From: Bacteroidales bacterium
GTDB lineage: Bacteria > Bacteroidota > Bacteroidia > Bacteroidales > UBA7960
Length of the DNA: 5,975 bases
Assembly (NCBI GenBank): GCA_007132825.1
Contig: SLNX01000092.1
Span: 1 to 5,975 of the forward strand
Reading direction: 5' to 3'
The notes under the pieces are model-generated. The model saw only the letters and a program-made list of their open reading frames with translations. It was not told the DNA's origin and made no database searches. How positions within the stretch are numbered: the first letter of the stretch is position 1; every line of letters starts with the position of its first letter. Position numbers and translations under genes: made by a program. Below, piece by piece: positions 1 through 5,356 of the stretch.

Positions 1-128
1 AAAGCCGAAAACAGCTCAGCACATCCCAGCGGACCACCCGGATGCCCCGATTTGGCAGCATAAACCATCCTGACTACGTCTCTGCGAATCTGTGAGGCGA
101 CCTTCTGTAATTTTTTAATATCTGTCAT
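1..128 (-). CDS. tkt: Transketolase, N-terminal part (partial, runs off left edge)
   Basis: Only the first 42 codons are present, reading leftwards from an ATG at 126-128. The peptide begins MTDIKKLQKVASQIRRD and contains the motif SGHPGGPLGCAEL at about residues 28-40. The GHPG histidine and following glycines are the conserved thiamine-diphosphate/substrate-site signature of transketolases. The enzyme moves two-carbon units between sugar phosphates in the non-oxidative pentose phosphate pathway, in the cytosol. The RRDVVRMVYAAKSGHPGG style of N-terminus resembles, from memory, the split two-subunit transketolases rather than the single-chain enzyme, so a separate C-terminal subunit gene may follow outside the window. 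The start is well supported because the alignment to the family begins close to it. Nothing can be said about the missing catalytic regions. Confidence 0.88.
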   Translation of the reverse strand, partial: MTDIKKLQKVASQIRRDVVRMVYAAKSGHPGGPLGCAELFSA

Positions 129-260
129 TTTCAATATTATATTGGTTATTGTTTGAATTGCTTATTACAAGAAACTTTGTTTATTTTGATTAAAACTACA
201 AATGTCTGAAAAAAATGGTAAGCCTGAAACAGAATTTCTTCTATTTTGTCAGAATGGTTT

Positions 261-268
261 TATCTTTG
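261..268 (+). promoter_or_regulatory. Bacteroidota-type -7 promoter element, TATCTTTG
   Basis: This is an exact match to TAnnTTTG and ends 14 bases before the ATG at 283. A short AAGG (277-280) lies between the box and that ATG. No good -33 TTTG is found at the usual 19-21 bp spacing. If the box is real, it favours the start at 283 over the in-frame ATG at 202. A weaker competing box, AAACTTTG at 172-179 with TTG at 149-151 (20-bp spacer), would suit the longer form. Confidence 0.4.
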
Positions 269-282
269 TAAAAATTAAGGTC

Positions 283-891
283 ATGAAAGTCGCAGATAAT
301 AAAATAAAAAGTATCAGTTGTACCGATCCACCTGTACTGCTTAATGGGTGGAAACACCATCAGCACTTTCTGACCGACCAGATCCGGAGATGGACAACAA
401 AACCGGAACAACTTCTTCCTTTGTTTGTTGCAAAGCTTAAAATGCTCGGAGAGTCACAGTTTGACCTTTACACAGGAAAACTCACCCCGGGGGAGATTGC
501 ACACGACATTACCGAAACACTTGTTGGCTTTAATGTTTTTAAACCCAATGCATACCGGCAATGGATAGAAAGGTCCAATCAGCTTTTCTGGCAGGTTAAC
601 ATTTCAGACGGTTCCGAATGGACACTTCGTTTGGGTGAAGATGAGGATTATTATATTCATATACACCCTGCTCGTCATTCGCTTTACACTACCCGGTTAA
701 AGGGGAATCCAATGCGTACTGCATTAAGCACACTCGTTCTGGCAGCAATGCGAAAGGAGAAACCAAGCATGATCATTCTCAATAAAGTGCGTACCGATTA
801 TCTTGGACTATCCGCATTAACCAAACCGATGTCAAAGGAGATTTTTACACTGTTAAACCAGATGGCAGAACTGTCAGGGATCAAATTCTGA
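283..891 (+). CDS. Conserved-looking cytosolic protein of unknown function
   Basis: I do not recognise the family. From the ATG at 283 the protein has about 202 residues, with no signal peptide and no membrane segment, so it is probably cytosolic. Visible features are an N-terminal DPPVLLNGWKHH segment, a central acidic and aromatic/histidine-rich stretch (GEDEDYYIHIHPARHS), and an amphipathic helical C-terminus ending in SGIKF. Base composition and codon use look normal, and the frame is long and uninterrupted, so it is likely a real gene. The frame can be extended to an ATG at 202, adding 27 residues. I prefer 283 because an exact TAnnTTTG box (261-268) and AAGG lie directly upstream, but this is not certain. 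It stands alone: transketolase diverges on the left and the PepSY gene converges on the right, with only 4 bp between stops. Confidence 0.75.
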   Translation: MKVADNKIKSISCTDPPVLLNGWKHHQHFLTDQIRRWTTKPEQLLPLFVAKLKMLGESQFDLYTGKLTPGEIAHDITETLVGFNVFKPNAYRQWIERSNQLFWQVNISDGSEWTLRLGEDEDYYIHIHPARHSLYTTRLKGNPMRTALSTLVLAAMRKEKPSMIILNKVRTDYLGLSALTKPMSKEIFTLLNQMAELSGIKF

Positions 892-895
892 TCAT

Positions 896-1453
896 CTACC
901 CATTCAAATAATAAAACAACAGGATGAGGGGTATCAGTATTCCGGCTCCAGTGATCCAGGCGCCACGGCGTGTGATCCCATTCTTTCCCCTGAGAATGAA
1001 AAGGCCGGTAACGGCCAATATGATCAATCCCCCGGCGTAAAGATCGGAAAACCATGTCCAGAGCCTGCGCGGGGTATTGTAATGCAAAAAATTCACCTGG
1101 CGAAAGACCGGCCTTGGCCGAACCGTTTCCAGATCTCCCCTCCCATCAACTACATCAACCGTAATGCTGCCATGGCGAATGAAGATACGGAGCCTGTCGC
1201 CGCTTCTCAAAGTGGTTCTTAAATCATCTTCCCTGTCAAGTTGCCTGAGAAAATGGATCGCAATATCTCTGTCATCCACAATCTCTTCGCCAGGGGGAGT
1301 CAAACTCAGGGTTTTTTGGGTGATGATGTAATTTGGGTTCCATTGATGCCGATGGTTCAGCGCAATACCCGAAAGACCGTAAATGATGCACATCCCGAAG
1401 AAAAAATACCCCAGGTCACGATGAATGGCACGATTGATCTTACGAAGCTTCAT
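896..1453 (-). CDS. PepSY-associated TM helix membrane protein
   Basis: This 185-residue protein has three membrane spans, at about residues 15-33, 138-155 and 166-183. A soluble, beta-rich loop of roughly 100 residues separates the first two. The N-terminal RAIHRDLGY motif, the Asn/His pair after the first helix (NHRHQW, 33-38) and the block NTPRRLWTWFSDLYAGG (126-142) followed by a TGLFILRGKNG turn are characteristic of the PepSY-associated TM group (PF03929/PF16357-like, from memory). Relatives sit in the inner membrane and are often near iron, heme or siderophore uptake genes. His11, His34, His36 and His124 lie at predicted membrane edges and could bind heme or metal (inference). It follows the lipoprotein gene by 62 bp on the same strand, and no separate promoter is visible, so co-transcription is likely despite the hairpin between them. 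A specific biochemical function is not established. Confidence 0.85.
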   Translation of the reverse strand: MKLRKINRAIHRDLGYFFFGMCIIYGLSGIALNHRHQWNPNYIITQKTLSLTPPGEEIVDDRDIAIHFLRQLDREDDLRTTLRSGDRLRIFIRHGSITVDVVDGRGDLETVRPRPVFRQVNFLHYNTPRRLWTWFSDLYAGGLIILAVTGLFILRGKNGITRRGAWITGAGILIPLILLFYYLNG

Positions 1454-1464
1454 CTGGATACATA

Positions 1465-1494
1465 AGAAAACTGCCGGAAGATTACTACCGGCAG
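1465..1494 (-). terminator. Hairpin with T-tract between lipoprotein and PepSY genes
   Basis: Read on the minus strand, a perfect 7-bp stem (CTGCCGG, 10-nt loop, CCGGCAG; positions 1494-1471) is followed by TTTTCT. This has the shape of a factor-independent terminator. It lies 21 bases past the lipoprotein stop and ends 11 bases before the ATG of the PepSY gene at 1453, leaving almost no room for a new promoter. It may therefore be a partial terminator or RNA-processing element that sets the ratio of the two products. The T-tract is imperfect (TTTTCTTATG). Confidence 0.6.
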
Positions 1495-1515
1495 AATCAT
1501 TGTGTAAAGAATTGG

Positions 1516-2001
1516 TTACTTGAGCTCAAAAGCCATCAGTTCAACGTACGGACGAATGTCAGGAGAAATTCCTTTCTCAGCCATTCTTTTGATGGCTTCC
1601 TCTGTAGAGTCGCAAGCATGGTCATGATCATCATCACCATGATCGTGATGGTCCTCCCCCAACTCATCCAGGTTTCTGATCGCCGTGTGCAATACACCGG
1701 TAATAACAACCTGAGCACCTTCATGCTCCTGAGTAAACTCATTCATCATATCACCAAGCATCACCTGCATGCTGTAGGTATCATTATCAACCTGTGCAAC
1801 ACGCATTTTGTCTCCACTATGACGACACATGTGGTCAATAACACCTTCAAAACGCACGGTCTGACCTTCATAAACAAGCGGATCAACTGCAAGTTGTTCA
1901 ATCGTGTAGGTATTTACGACGCTCTCAGCTTGCTGTTGGGTTTGGTTTCCACAGGCAGTCATTATTAAACCTGCAACCATCAATAAAAATAATCTTTTCA
2001 T
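1516..2001 (-). CDS. His/Asp-rich OB-fold-like lipoprotein, probable metal binding
   Basis: The protein of 161 residues begins MKRLFLLMVAGLIMTACGNQ, a lipoprotein signal with the acylated cysteine at residue 17. No acidic surface-export signal follows the cysteine, so a periplasm-facing anchor is likely. Residues about 37-107 (DPLVYEGQTVRFEGVIDH, later a VVITGVLH strand) resemble a small OB-fold domain. It holds a conserved-looking MCRHSGDKM segment with Cys59 and His61. Residues 117-130 form a cluster of His, Asp and one Cys (HHDHGDDDHDHAC) that probably binds a divalent metal. The frame can be extended to an ATG at 2034, but that codon lies inside a perfect -7 box (2032-2039) and would bury the signal peptide, so 2001 is chosen. 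The neighbouring PepSY membrane protein suggests a shared role in metal or heme handling at the envelope (inference). No catalytic function is evident. Confidence 0.82.
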   Translation of the reverse strand: MKRLFLLMVAGLIMTACGNQTQQQAESVVNTYTIEQLAVDPLVYEGQTVRFEGVIDHMCRHSGDKMRVAQVDNDTYSMQVMLGDMMNEFTQEHEGAQVVITGVLHTAIRNLDELGEDHHDHGDDDHDHACDSTEEAIKRMAEKGISPDIRPYVELMAFELK

Positions 2002-2031
2002 AAGGTTTTGATTTTTTAAAAAATACTTCGG

Positions 2032-2039
2032 CAAAGATA
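2032..2039 (-). promoter_or_regulatory. -7 promoter element TATCTTTG for the lipoprotein gene
   Basis: On the minus strand this is an exact TAnnTTTG match. It ends 30 bases upstream of the lipoprotein ATG at 2001, giving a short A/T-rich leader. A clear -33 TTTG at the usual spacing is not seen. It is back to back with the rightward box at 2074-2081. Confidence 0.6.
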
Positions 2040-2073
2040 AAAAGAAATCAAAACATTGAGTAGGTAATTCCTT

Positions 2074-2081
2074 TAACTTTG
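2074..2081 (+). promoter_or_regulatory. -7 promoter element TAACTTTG for the EamA transporter gene
   Basis: An exact TAnnTTTG match ends 21 bases before the ATG at 2103. The TTG at 2079-2081 that could start a slightly longer frame is part of this box, which argues against that start. The -33 region is weak. Only 34 bp separate it from the divergent box at 2032-2039. Confidence 0.62.
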
Positions 2082-2102
2082 CGGTTTTTAAAACACAGGA
2101 TT

Positions 2103-3008
2103 ATGGGTTCAAGCATCGGTGAATTGGCGGCGTTGTTTACAGCGGTTTGCTGGACCGTTACTGCCATCTCTTTTGAAGCTGCAAGTCGAAAAGTGGGGAG
2201 TATTCCGGTAAACATCATCCGGCTTGTGATGGCATTTGTCTTAATCGGCCTTTTTACCTGGCTGCGCCGCGGCATGCTGCTCCCTTTGGATGCTACGGCC
2301 TACAACTGGTTTTGGCTGGCATTATCCGGACTTGTTGGATTTGTTATTGGGGACCTTTTTCTATTCAAGGCATTCGCTGTAATTGGCAGCCGATTATCTC
2401 TGCTGATTATGACCCTGGTACCACCCTTTGCGGCTCTCATCGGCTGGATATTGCTTGGAGAGGTTTTGGCACCGATCCACATTGGCGGGATGGCCCTGAC
2501 CATCTCGGGTATTGGATTGGTTATCCTGCATCGAAAAAGGAAAAATCATCCAACAAAAGAGATGCCTGCAAAAGCTCCTCCCATTGGCATTGTTTACGCC
2601 TTGCTGGGTGCCATTGGACAAGCAGCAGGACTGGTGTTGAGCAAGTTGGGAATGCAGGATTATGATGCCTTTTCTGCAACCCAGATCAGGGTTATTGCGG
2701 GGATTATCGGTTTTACAATTGTTATTCATGTTTTTAAGAAGTGGTTTGCGGTCAATCTTGCCCTTAAAAACAAAAAAGCCCTGAAGCTGATGTTTATCGG
2801 TGCAATTTTCGGTCCTTTCCTGGGTGTTTCCTCCTCGCTGATCGCTGTTAAATATACCGCCACCGGCATTGCATCCACCGTGATGTCCATTTCACCCATT
2901 CTGATCTTGCCGGCAACCTATTTCCTATACAAACAAAGGGTAAGCTGGCGCGAGATTATCGGAGCAATTATCAGTATAGCAGGGGTTGCACTGTTTTTTT
3001 TATGGTAA
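2103..3008 (+). CDS. EamA/DMT-family transporter
   Basis: The 301-residue protein has about ten hydrophobic spans arranged as two EamA repeats (about 5-138 and 155-299), joined by a basic linker (HRKRKNHPTKEMPAK). Repeat 1 carries the family signature LVPPFAALIGWILLGE followed by GGMALTISGIGLVIL. Repeat 2 carries the matching SPILILPATYFLYKQ and GAIISIAGVALFF, with Gln where the first repeat has Glu. Length and topology fit drug/metabolite transporters of the inner membrane, which mostly export amino acids, nucleosides or other metabolites. The substrate cannot be told from sequence. The start is the ATG at 2103, preceded by AGGA two bases upstream and the promoter box at 2074-2081. The symporter gene follows on the same strand after 62 bp with no GC-rich terminator between them, so some read-through is possible. 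Confidence 0.9.
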   Translation: MGSSIGELAALFTAVCWTVTAISFEAASRKVGSIPVNIIRLVMAFVLIGLFTWLRRGMLLPLDATAYNWFWLALSGLVGFVIGDLFLFKAFAVIGSRLSLLIMTLVPPFAALIGWILLGEVLAPIHIGGMALTISGIGLVILHRKRKNHPTKEMPAKAPPIGIVYALLGAIGQAAGLVLSKLGMQDYDAFSATQIRVIAGIIGFTIVIHVFKKWFAVNLALKNKKALKLMFIGAIFGPFLGVSSSLIAVKYTATGIASTVMSISPILILPATYFLYKQRVSWREIIGAIISIAGVALFFLW

Positions 3009-3070
3009 AAAACGACTTTTTTGTATTTTGCAATAAGAATTCGCATTATGATTAAAAAACCCGTGTAACC

Positions 3071-4561
3071 ATGGACGACATTCCAAACCTGATTCTTGAA
3101 GTAGACCGAATAGCTGTATGGTCATTCATTGGCTATCTTGTCATGATCATCCTTATCGGTATTTATGCAGCAAGGTTCTCTTCAAAAGGGATTTCCAATT
3201 TTTTTATAGGCGGCCGTAAGATGAGCATGCTTGTTGTTGCCCTTTCAGCAGTGGTAAGCGGACGCAGTGCCTGGTTGCTCCTTGGTGTCACGGGAATGTC
3301 TTTTTCAATGGGATTTTCCGCTCTGTGGGCTGTCCTTGGTTATACCATTGTAGAGTTTTTCCTTTTTTTCTTCTATGCTCCCCGCATAAGGCGTTTCAGT
3401 GAACGTTATGATTGTATCACTTTACCAGACTTTTTTGCGGAGCGATTCGGGGATCACGATGGCAAGCTGCGATCGGTGATTGTCGTGATCATTATCTTAT
3501 TCATGATCGCATACGTTTCTGCCCAGTTTGTTGCCGGAGGGAAAGCGTTCCACTCAAGTTTTAACCTTACCGAAACACAAGGAATTCTAATTACCACGGT
3601 CATCGTTTTATTTTACACGATGGTTGGTGGCTTTCTTGCCGTGAGCCTCACCGATACCATCCAGGGCTTTTTCATGATCGTGGCCCTGGTTATTCTCCCA
3701 ATGGTCGTAATCGCATCCCTGGGTGGATTTTCAACATTCTATGGGCTGGCAACCACAGTGGGTGACGGTAACTTTTTCAATCCACTGGCATTATCGGCCG
3801 GAGCCCTGATCGGTTTTTTGGGCATAGGTCTTGGATCGCCCGGAAATCCGCATATTATTGCACGCTATATGTCAATTAAGGACCCGGCAAAACTAAAACT
3901 TGTGGCTTTTGTCGGAACCGGTGCAAACGTGGTGATGGGTTTGGGAGCAATCATAACCGGTATTGCCGGCAGGCTTTACTTTCCCGATGTCGCGATGCTT
4001 CCCGGGGCAGATCCTGAAAACCTTTATCCAATGCTCGCCGGCCAGCATCTTCATCCCATTCTGTTCGGTGTTGTGATTGCCAGCATTTTTGCCGCAATTA
4101 TGTCGACAGCCGACAGCCAGCTGCTTGTTGCCGCATCCGCATTGGTAAGGGATATTTATGAAAAGCTGATCCACAAAAACAAAGAAATTCCGCAACAAAG
4201 ACTGGTCATGCTGAGCCGCATTGTAGTTGTTTTGCTCGTCATATTGGCTTTACTGCTTGGCCTGATTGCTGAAAAACTGGTTTTCTGGCTGGTTTTGTTC
4301 GCCTGGGCAGGTCTGGGTGCGGCTTTTGGCCCAACCTCCATTCTGGCGCTATATTGGAAAAATGCAACAAGACCAGGAATCATTGCCGGGATGATTTCAG
4401 GAGCCTTGTGTGTTATAATCTGGATCAGAATACCAGTACTGGCCGACTTTATTTATGAGCTGATACCTGGTTTTTTTATTGCACTAATGGTTACAATAAT
4501 CGTGAGCAAGTTCACAAAAAAGCCCGATAAAGCAGAAGCGCTTTACCGGGCTATGCAGTGA
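3071..4561 (+). CDS. PutP-like sodium:solute symporter (SSS family), substrate uncertain
   Basis: This 496-residue inner-membrane protein with about 13 spans matches Escherichia coli PutP (502 residues) along its length. Shared blocks include CITLPDFFAERF (115-126), VGGFLAVSLTDTIQ (185-198, with the equivalent of PutP Asp187), NPHIIARYM (259-267), AAIMSTADSQLLV (341-353, with the sodium-ligand Ser345-Thr346 pair) and AWAGLGAAFGP (411-421). The family couples uptake of proline, pantothenate, sugars or other solutes to sodium. Two key sites differ: the PutP segment around Asp55-Met56 reads Gly64-Arg65 here, and PutP Trp244 and Tyr248 become Ile252 and Ser256. Proline specificity and sodium dependence are therefore doubtful. 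A six-codon frame (3048-3068) ends two bases before the ATG. A weak promoter-like GTATTTTG lies at 3023-3030. The last codons contain a terminator for the opposing gene. Confidence 0.88.
   Translation: MDDIPNLILEVDRIAVWSFIGYLVMIILIGIYAARFSSKGISNFFIGGRKMSMLVVALSAVVSGRSAWLLLGVTGMSFSMGFSALWAVLGYTIVEFFLFFFYAPRIRRFSERYDCITLPDFFAERFGDHDGKLRSVIVVIIILFMIAYVSAQFVAGGKAFHSSFNLTETQGILITTVIVLFYTMVGGFLAVSLTDTIQGFFMIVALVILPMVVIASLGGFSTFYGLATTVGDGNFFNPLALSAGALIGFLGIGLGSPGNPHIIARYMSIKDPAKLKLVAFVGTGANVVMGLGAIITGIAGRLYFPDVAMLPGADPENLYPMLAGQHLHPILFGVVIASIFAAIMSTADSQLLVAASALVRDIYEKLIHKNKEIPQQRLVMLSRIVVVLLVILALLLGLIAEKLVFWLVLFAWAGLGAAFGPTSILALYWKNATRPGIIAGMISGALCVIIWIRIPVLADFIYELIPGFFIALMVTIIVSKFTKKPDKAEALYRAMQ
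4515..4552 (-). terminator. Intrinsic terminator (leftward) inside the 3' end of the symporter gene
   Basis: Positions 4521-4533 and 4540-4552 form a 13-bp stem with one mismatch (AGCCCG-A/G-TAAAGC) and a six-base loop. On the minus strand the stem is followed by TTTTTTG, a canonical factor-independent terminator. On the plus strand there is no T-tract after it. It most likely ends the transcript of the Spy/CpxP-like gene, 117 bases beyond that gene's stop, while also encoding the last residues of the symporter (the T-tract is read as Lys codons). Confidence 0.75.
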
Positions 4562-4604
4562 TCTAATGTGTGGTTTAGCGTTAAGCGTTATTAAATTACC
4601 AAAA

Positions 4605-4660
4605 CAACTAAACGACTAAACGACTAAACTTCTAAACTTCTAAACTTCTAAACAACTAAA
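4605..4660. repeat. Seven tandem 8-bp units, consensus CNNCTAAA
   Basis: The units in order are CAACTAAA, CGACTAAA twice, CTTCTAAA three times, then CAACTAAA, followed by a truncated CAAT. CTAAA is invariant and only positions 2-3 of each unit change (AA, GA or TT). The array lies between the convergent stops of the symporter (4561) and the Spy-like gene (4670). Just before it, AGCGTTA is duplicated in tandem (4577-4590). The 108-bp interval holds no gene. Confidence 0.85.
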
Positions 4661-4669
4661 CAATCTTTA

Positions 4670-5188
4670 CTACCAGCAACGCATTCGGGGTGCATTTCCA
4701 TGGCGCCCTAGGGGTGACCTTTCACCCGGGCGACGCGTGCTGCGATTGTCATAAATGATACGCTGCTCTTCTGTAAGGATTTCCCGGATCGCCTCACGGT
4801 GTGCTACACGGTCTTTCATCATCGTGTTTTTCATAACGGTCATTTCATCAATGATGGAATGGATGGCCTCGCGATTGGTCTCTGGCTGGGTCATCAGATT
4901 GCGTTTTCTGGCGCGCAGTTCATTCATCTGGTTACGATGTGCAGTGGACGTCTCCATCCTGATCAGCCTGTGTTCTCTCATAGCCGCTTGCTGTTCCTCT
5001 GTCAGGTCAGGGAGCATGCAATCTTCATTATACATCTGCCTCGGTCGCTCAAAGCGCTCTGCAGGACGTTCGGAAAAACGTTGCTGCGGCCTCACATTTC
5101 CTTGTCTGCCAGCCCGCTGTGCAAAAGCATCAGCAGTTAATGCAAGCATAAAAACAAATAATACCGGAATAAAGATTTTCATTTTCAT
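4670..5188 (-). CDS. Spy/CpxP-like periplasmic protein (LTxxQ family)
   Basis: The 172-residue product begins with a signal peptide (MKMKIFIPVLFVFMLALTAD, probable cleavage after AFA at residue 23). An Arg/Gln-rich low-complexity stretch follows (about 24-52). A long helical region then contains two LTEEQ motifs, at residues 62-66 and 138-142. Paired LTxxQ motifs with helical spacing define the Spy/CpxP/ZraP group: small periplasmic chaperones or metal-stress sensors that form cradle-like dimers. Two cysteines, Cys57 just before the first motif and Cys171 in the terminal MRCW, could form a disulfide or bind metal (inference). The second Met, at 5182, is an alternative start that also keeps the signal peptide. 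No sigma factor or anti-sigma gene is beside it in the window. The upstream region has only an imperfect box (TAGATCTG, minus strand, 5260-5267), so the promoter may be of another sigma class. Its terminator appears to be at 4515-4552. Confidence 0.83.
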   Translation of the reverse strand: MKMKIFIPVLFVFMLALTADAFAQRAGRQGNVRPQQRFSERPAERFERPRQMYNEDCMLPDLTEEQQAAMREHRLIRMETSTAHRNQMNELRARKRNLMTQPETNREAIHSIIDEMTVMKNTMMKDRVAHREAIREILTEEQRIIYDNRSTRRPGERSPLGRHGNAPRMRCW

Positions 5189-5247
5189 AATATGTAATTT
5201 AAAGGGGTTTTAATTTCTTTTTACACCCATTTGATGATTTAGAAATT

Positions 5248-5274
5248 AAATGGTTTAATCAGATCTAAACATTT
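5248..5274. repeat. A/T-rich imperfect inverted repeat in a divergent intergenic region
   Basis: AAAT-G-GTTTA and TAAAC-ATTT flank an eight-base centre (ATCAGATC), giving a nine-pair stem with one bulged G. It lies between the divergent Spy-like and DUF6580 genes and overlaps the imperfect box TAGATCTG (minus strand). It could be an operator or a chance A/T-rich dyad; the sequence alone does not decide. Confidence 0.3.
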
Positions 5275-5309
5275 TTCAAAACATCCTGTTATAAATAGAA
5301 ATGATTTTT

Positions 5310-5317
5310 TACTTTTG
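5310..5317 (+). promoter_or_regulatory. -7 promoter element TACTTTTG for the DUF6580 gene
   Basis: An exact TAnnTTTG match ends 39 bases before the ATG at 5357, implying a leader of about 30 nt. No convincing -33 TTTG occurs at the expected spacing; the sequence there is TGTTATA. Confidence 0.55.
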
Positions 5318-5356
5318 CCCTGTTAACGCATTTACTTTTTTTAAATAACAGAAATC

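Noticed and set aside
202..282. In-frame ATG at 202 that would extend the unknown protein by 27 residues
   Set aside because: The extension spans an exact TAnnTTTG box and an A/T-rich leader with AAGG before the ATG at 283. It remains possible because a weaker promoter-like pair lies before 202.
1618..1968. Plus-strand open frame opposite the lipoprotein gene
   Set aside because: It is antisense to a clear lipoprotein with signal peptide, and its composition mirrors the His/Asp tract codons.
2002..2034. In-frame ATG at 2034 extending the lipoprotein by 11 residues
   Set aside because: That ATG lies inside a perfect promoter -7 box, and the extension would place a polar stretch before an otherwise standard lipoprotein signal peptide.
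2079..2102. TTG start for the EamA transporter
   Set aside because: The TTG is the end of the TAACTTTG promoter box; ATG 2103 has AGGA upstream and fits the family N-terminus.
3007..3022. A6-CGAC-T6 inverted repeat after the EamA stop as a terminator
   Set aside because: The stem is only A-T pairs with a four-base loop and would be too weak to call a terminator.
4605..4660. CRISPR array
   Set aside because: The 8-bp units are contiguous with no spacers and there are no cas genes.
4755..5213. Plus-strand open frames opposite the Spy-like gene
   Set aside because: The minus strand encodes a signal peptide and two LTEEQ motifs; the opposite frames are rich in Ser, Arg and Cys with no family features.
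5189..5356. ECF-sigma or Cpx-like promoter for the Spy-like gene
   Set aside because: No recognisable motif at defined spacing; only an imperfect TAGATCTG box is visible, so no promoter was assigned.
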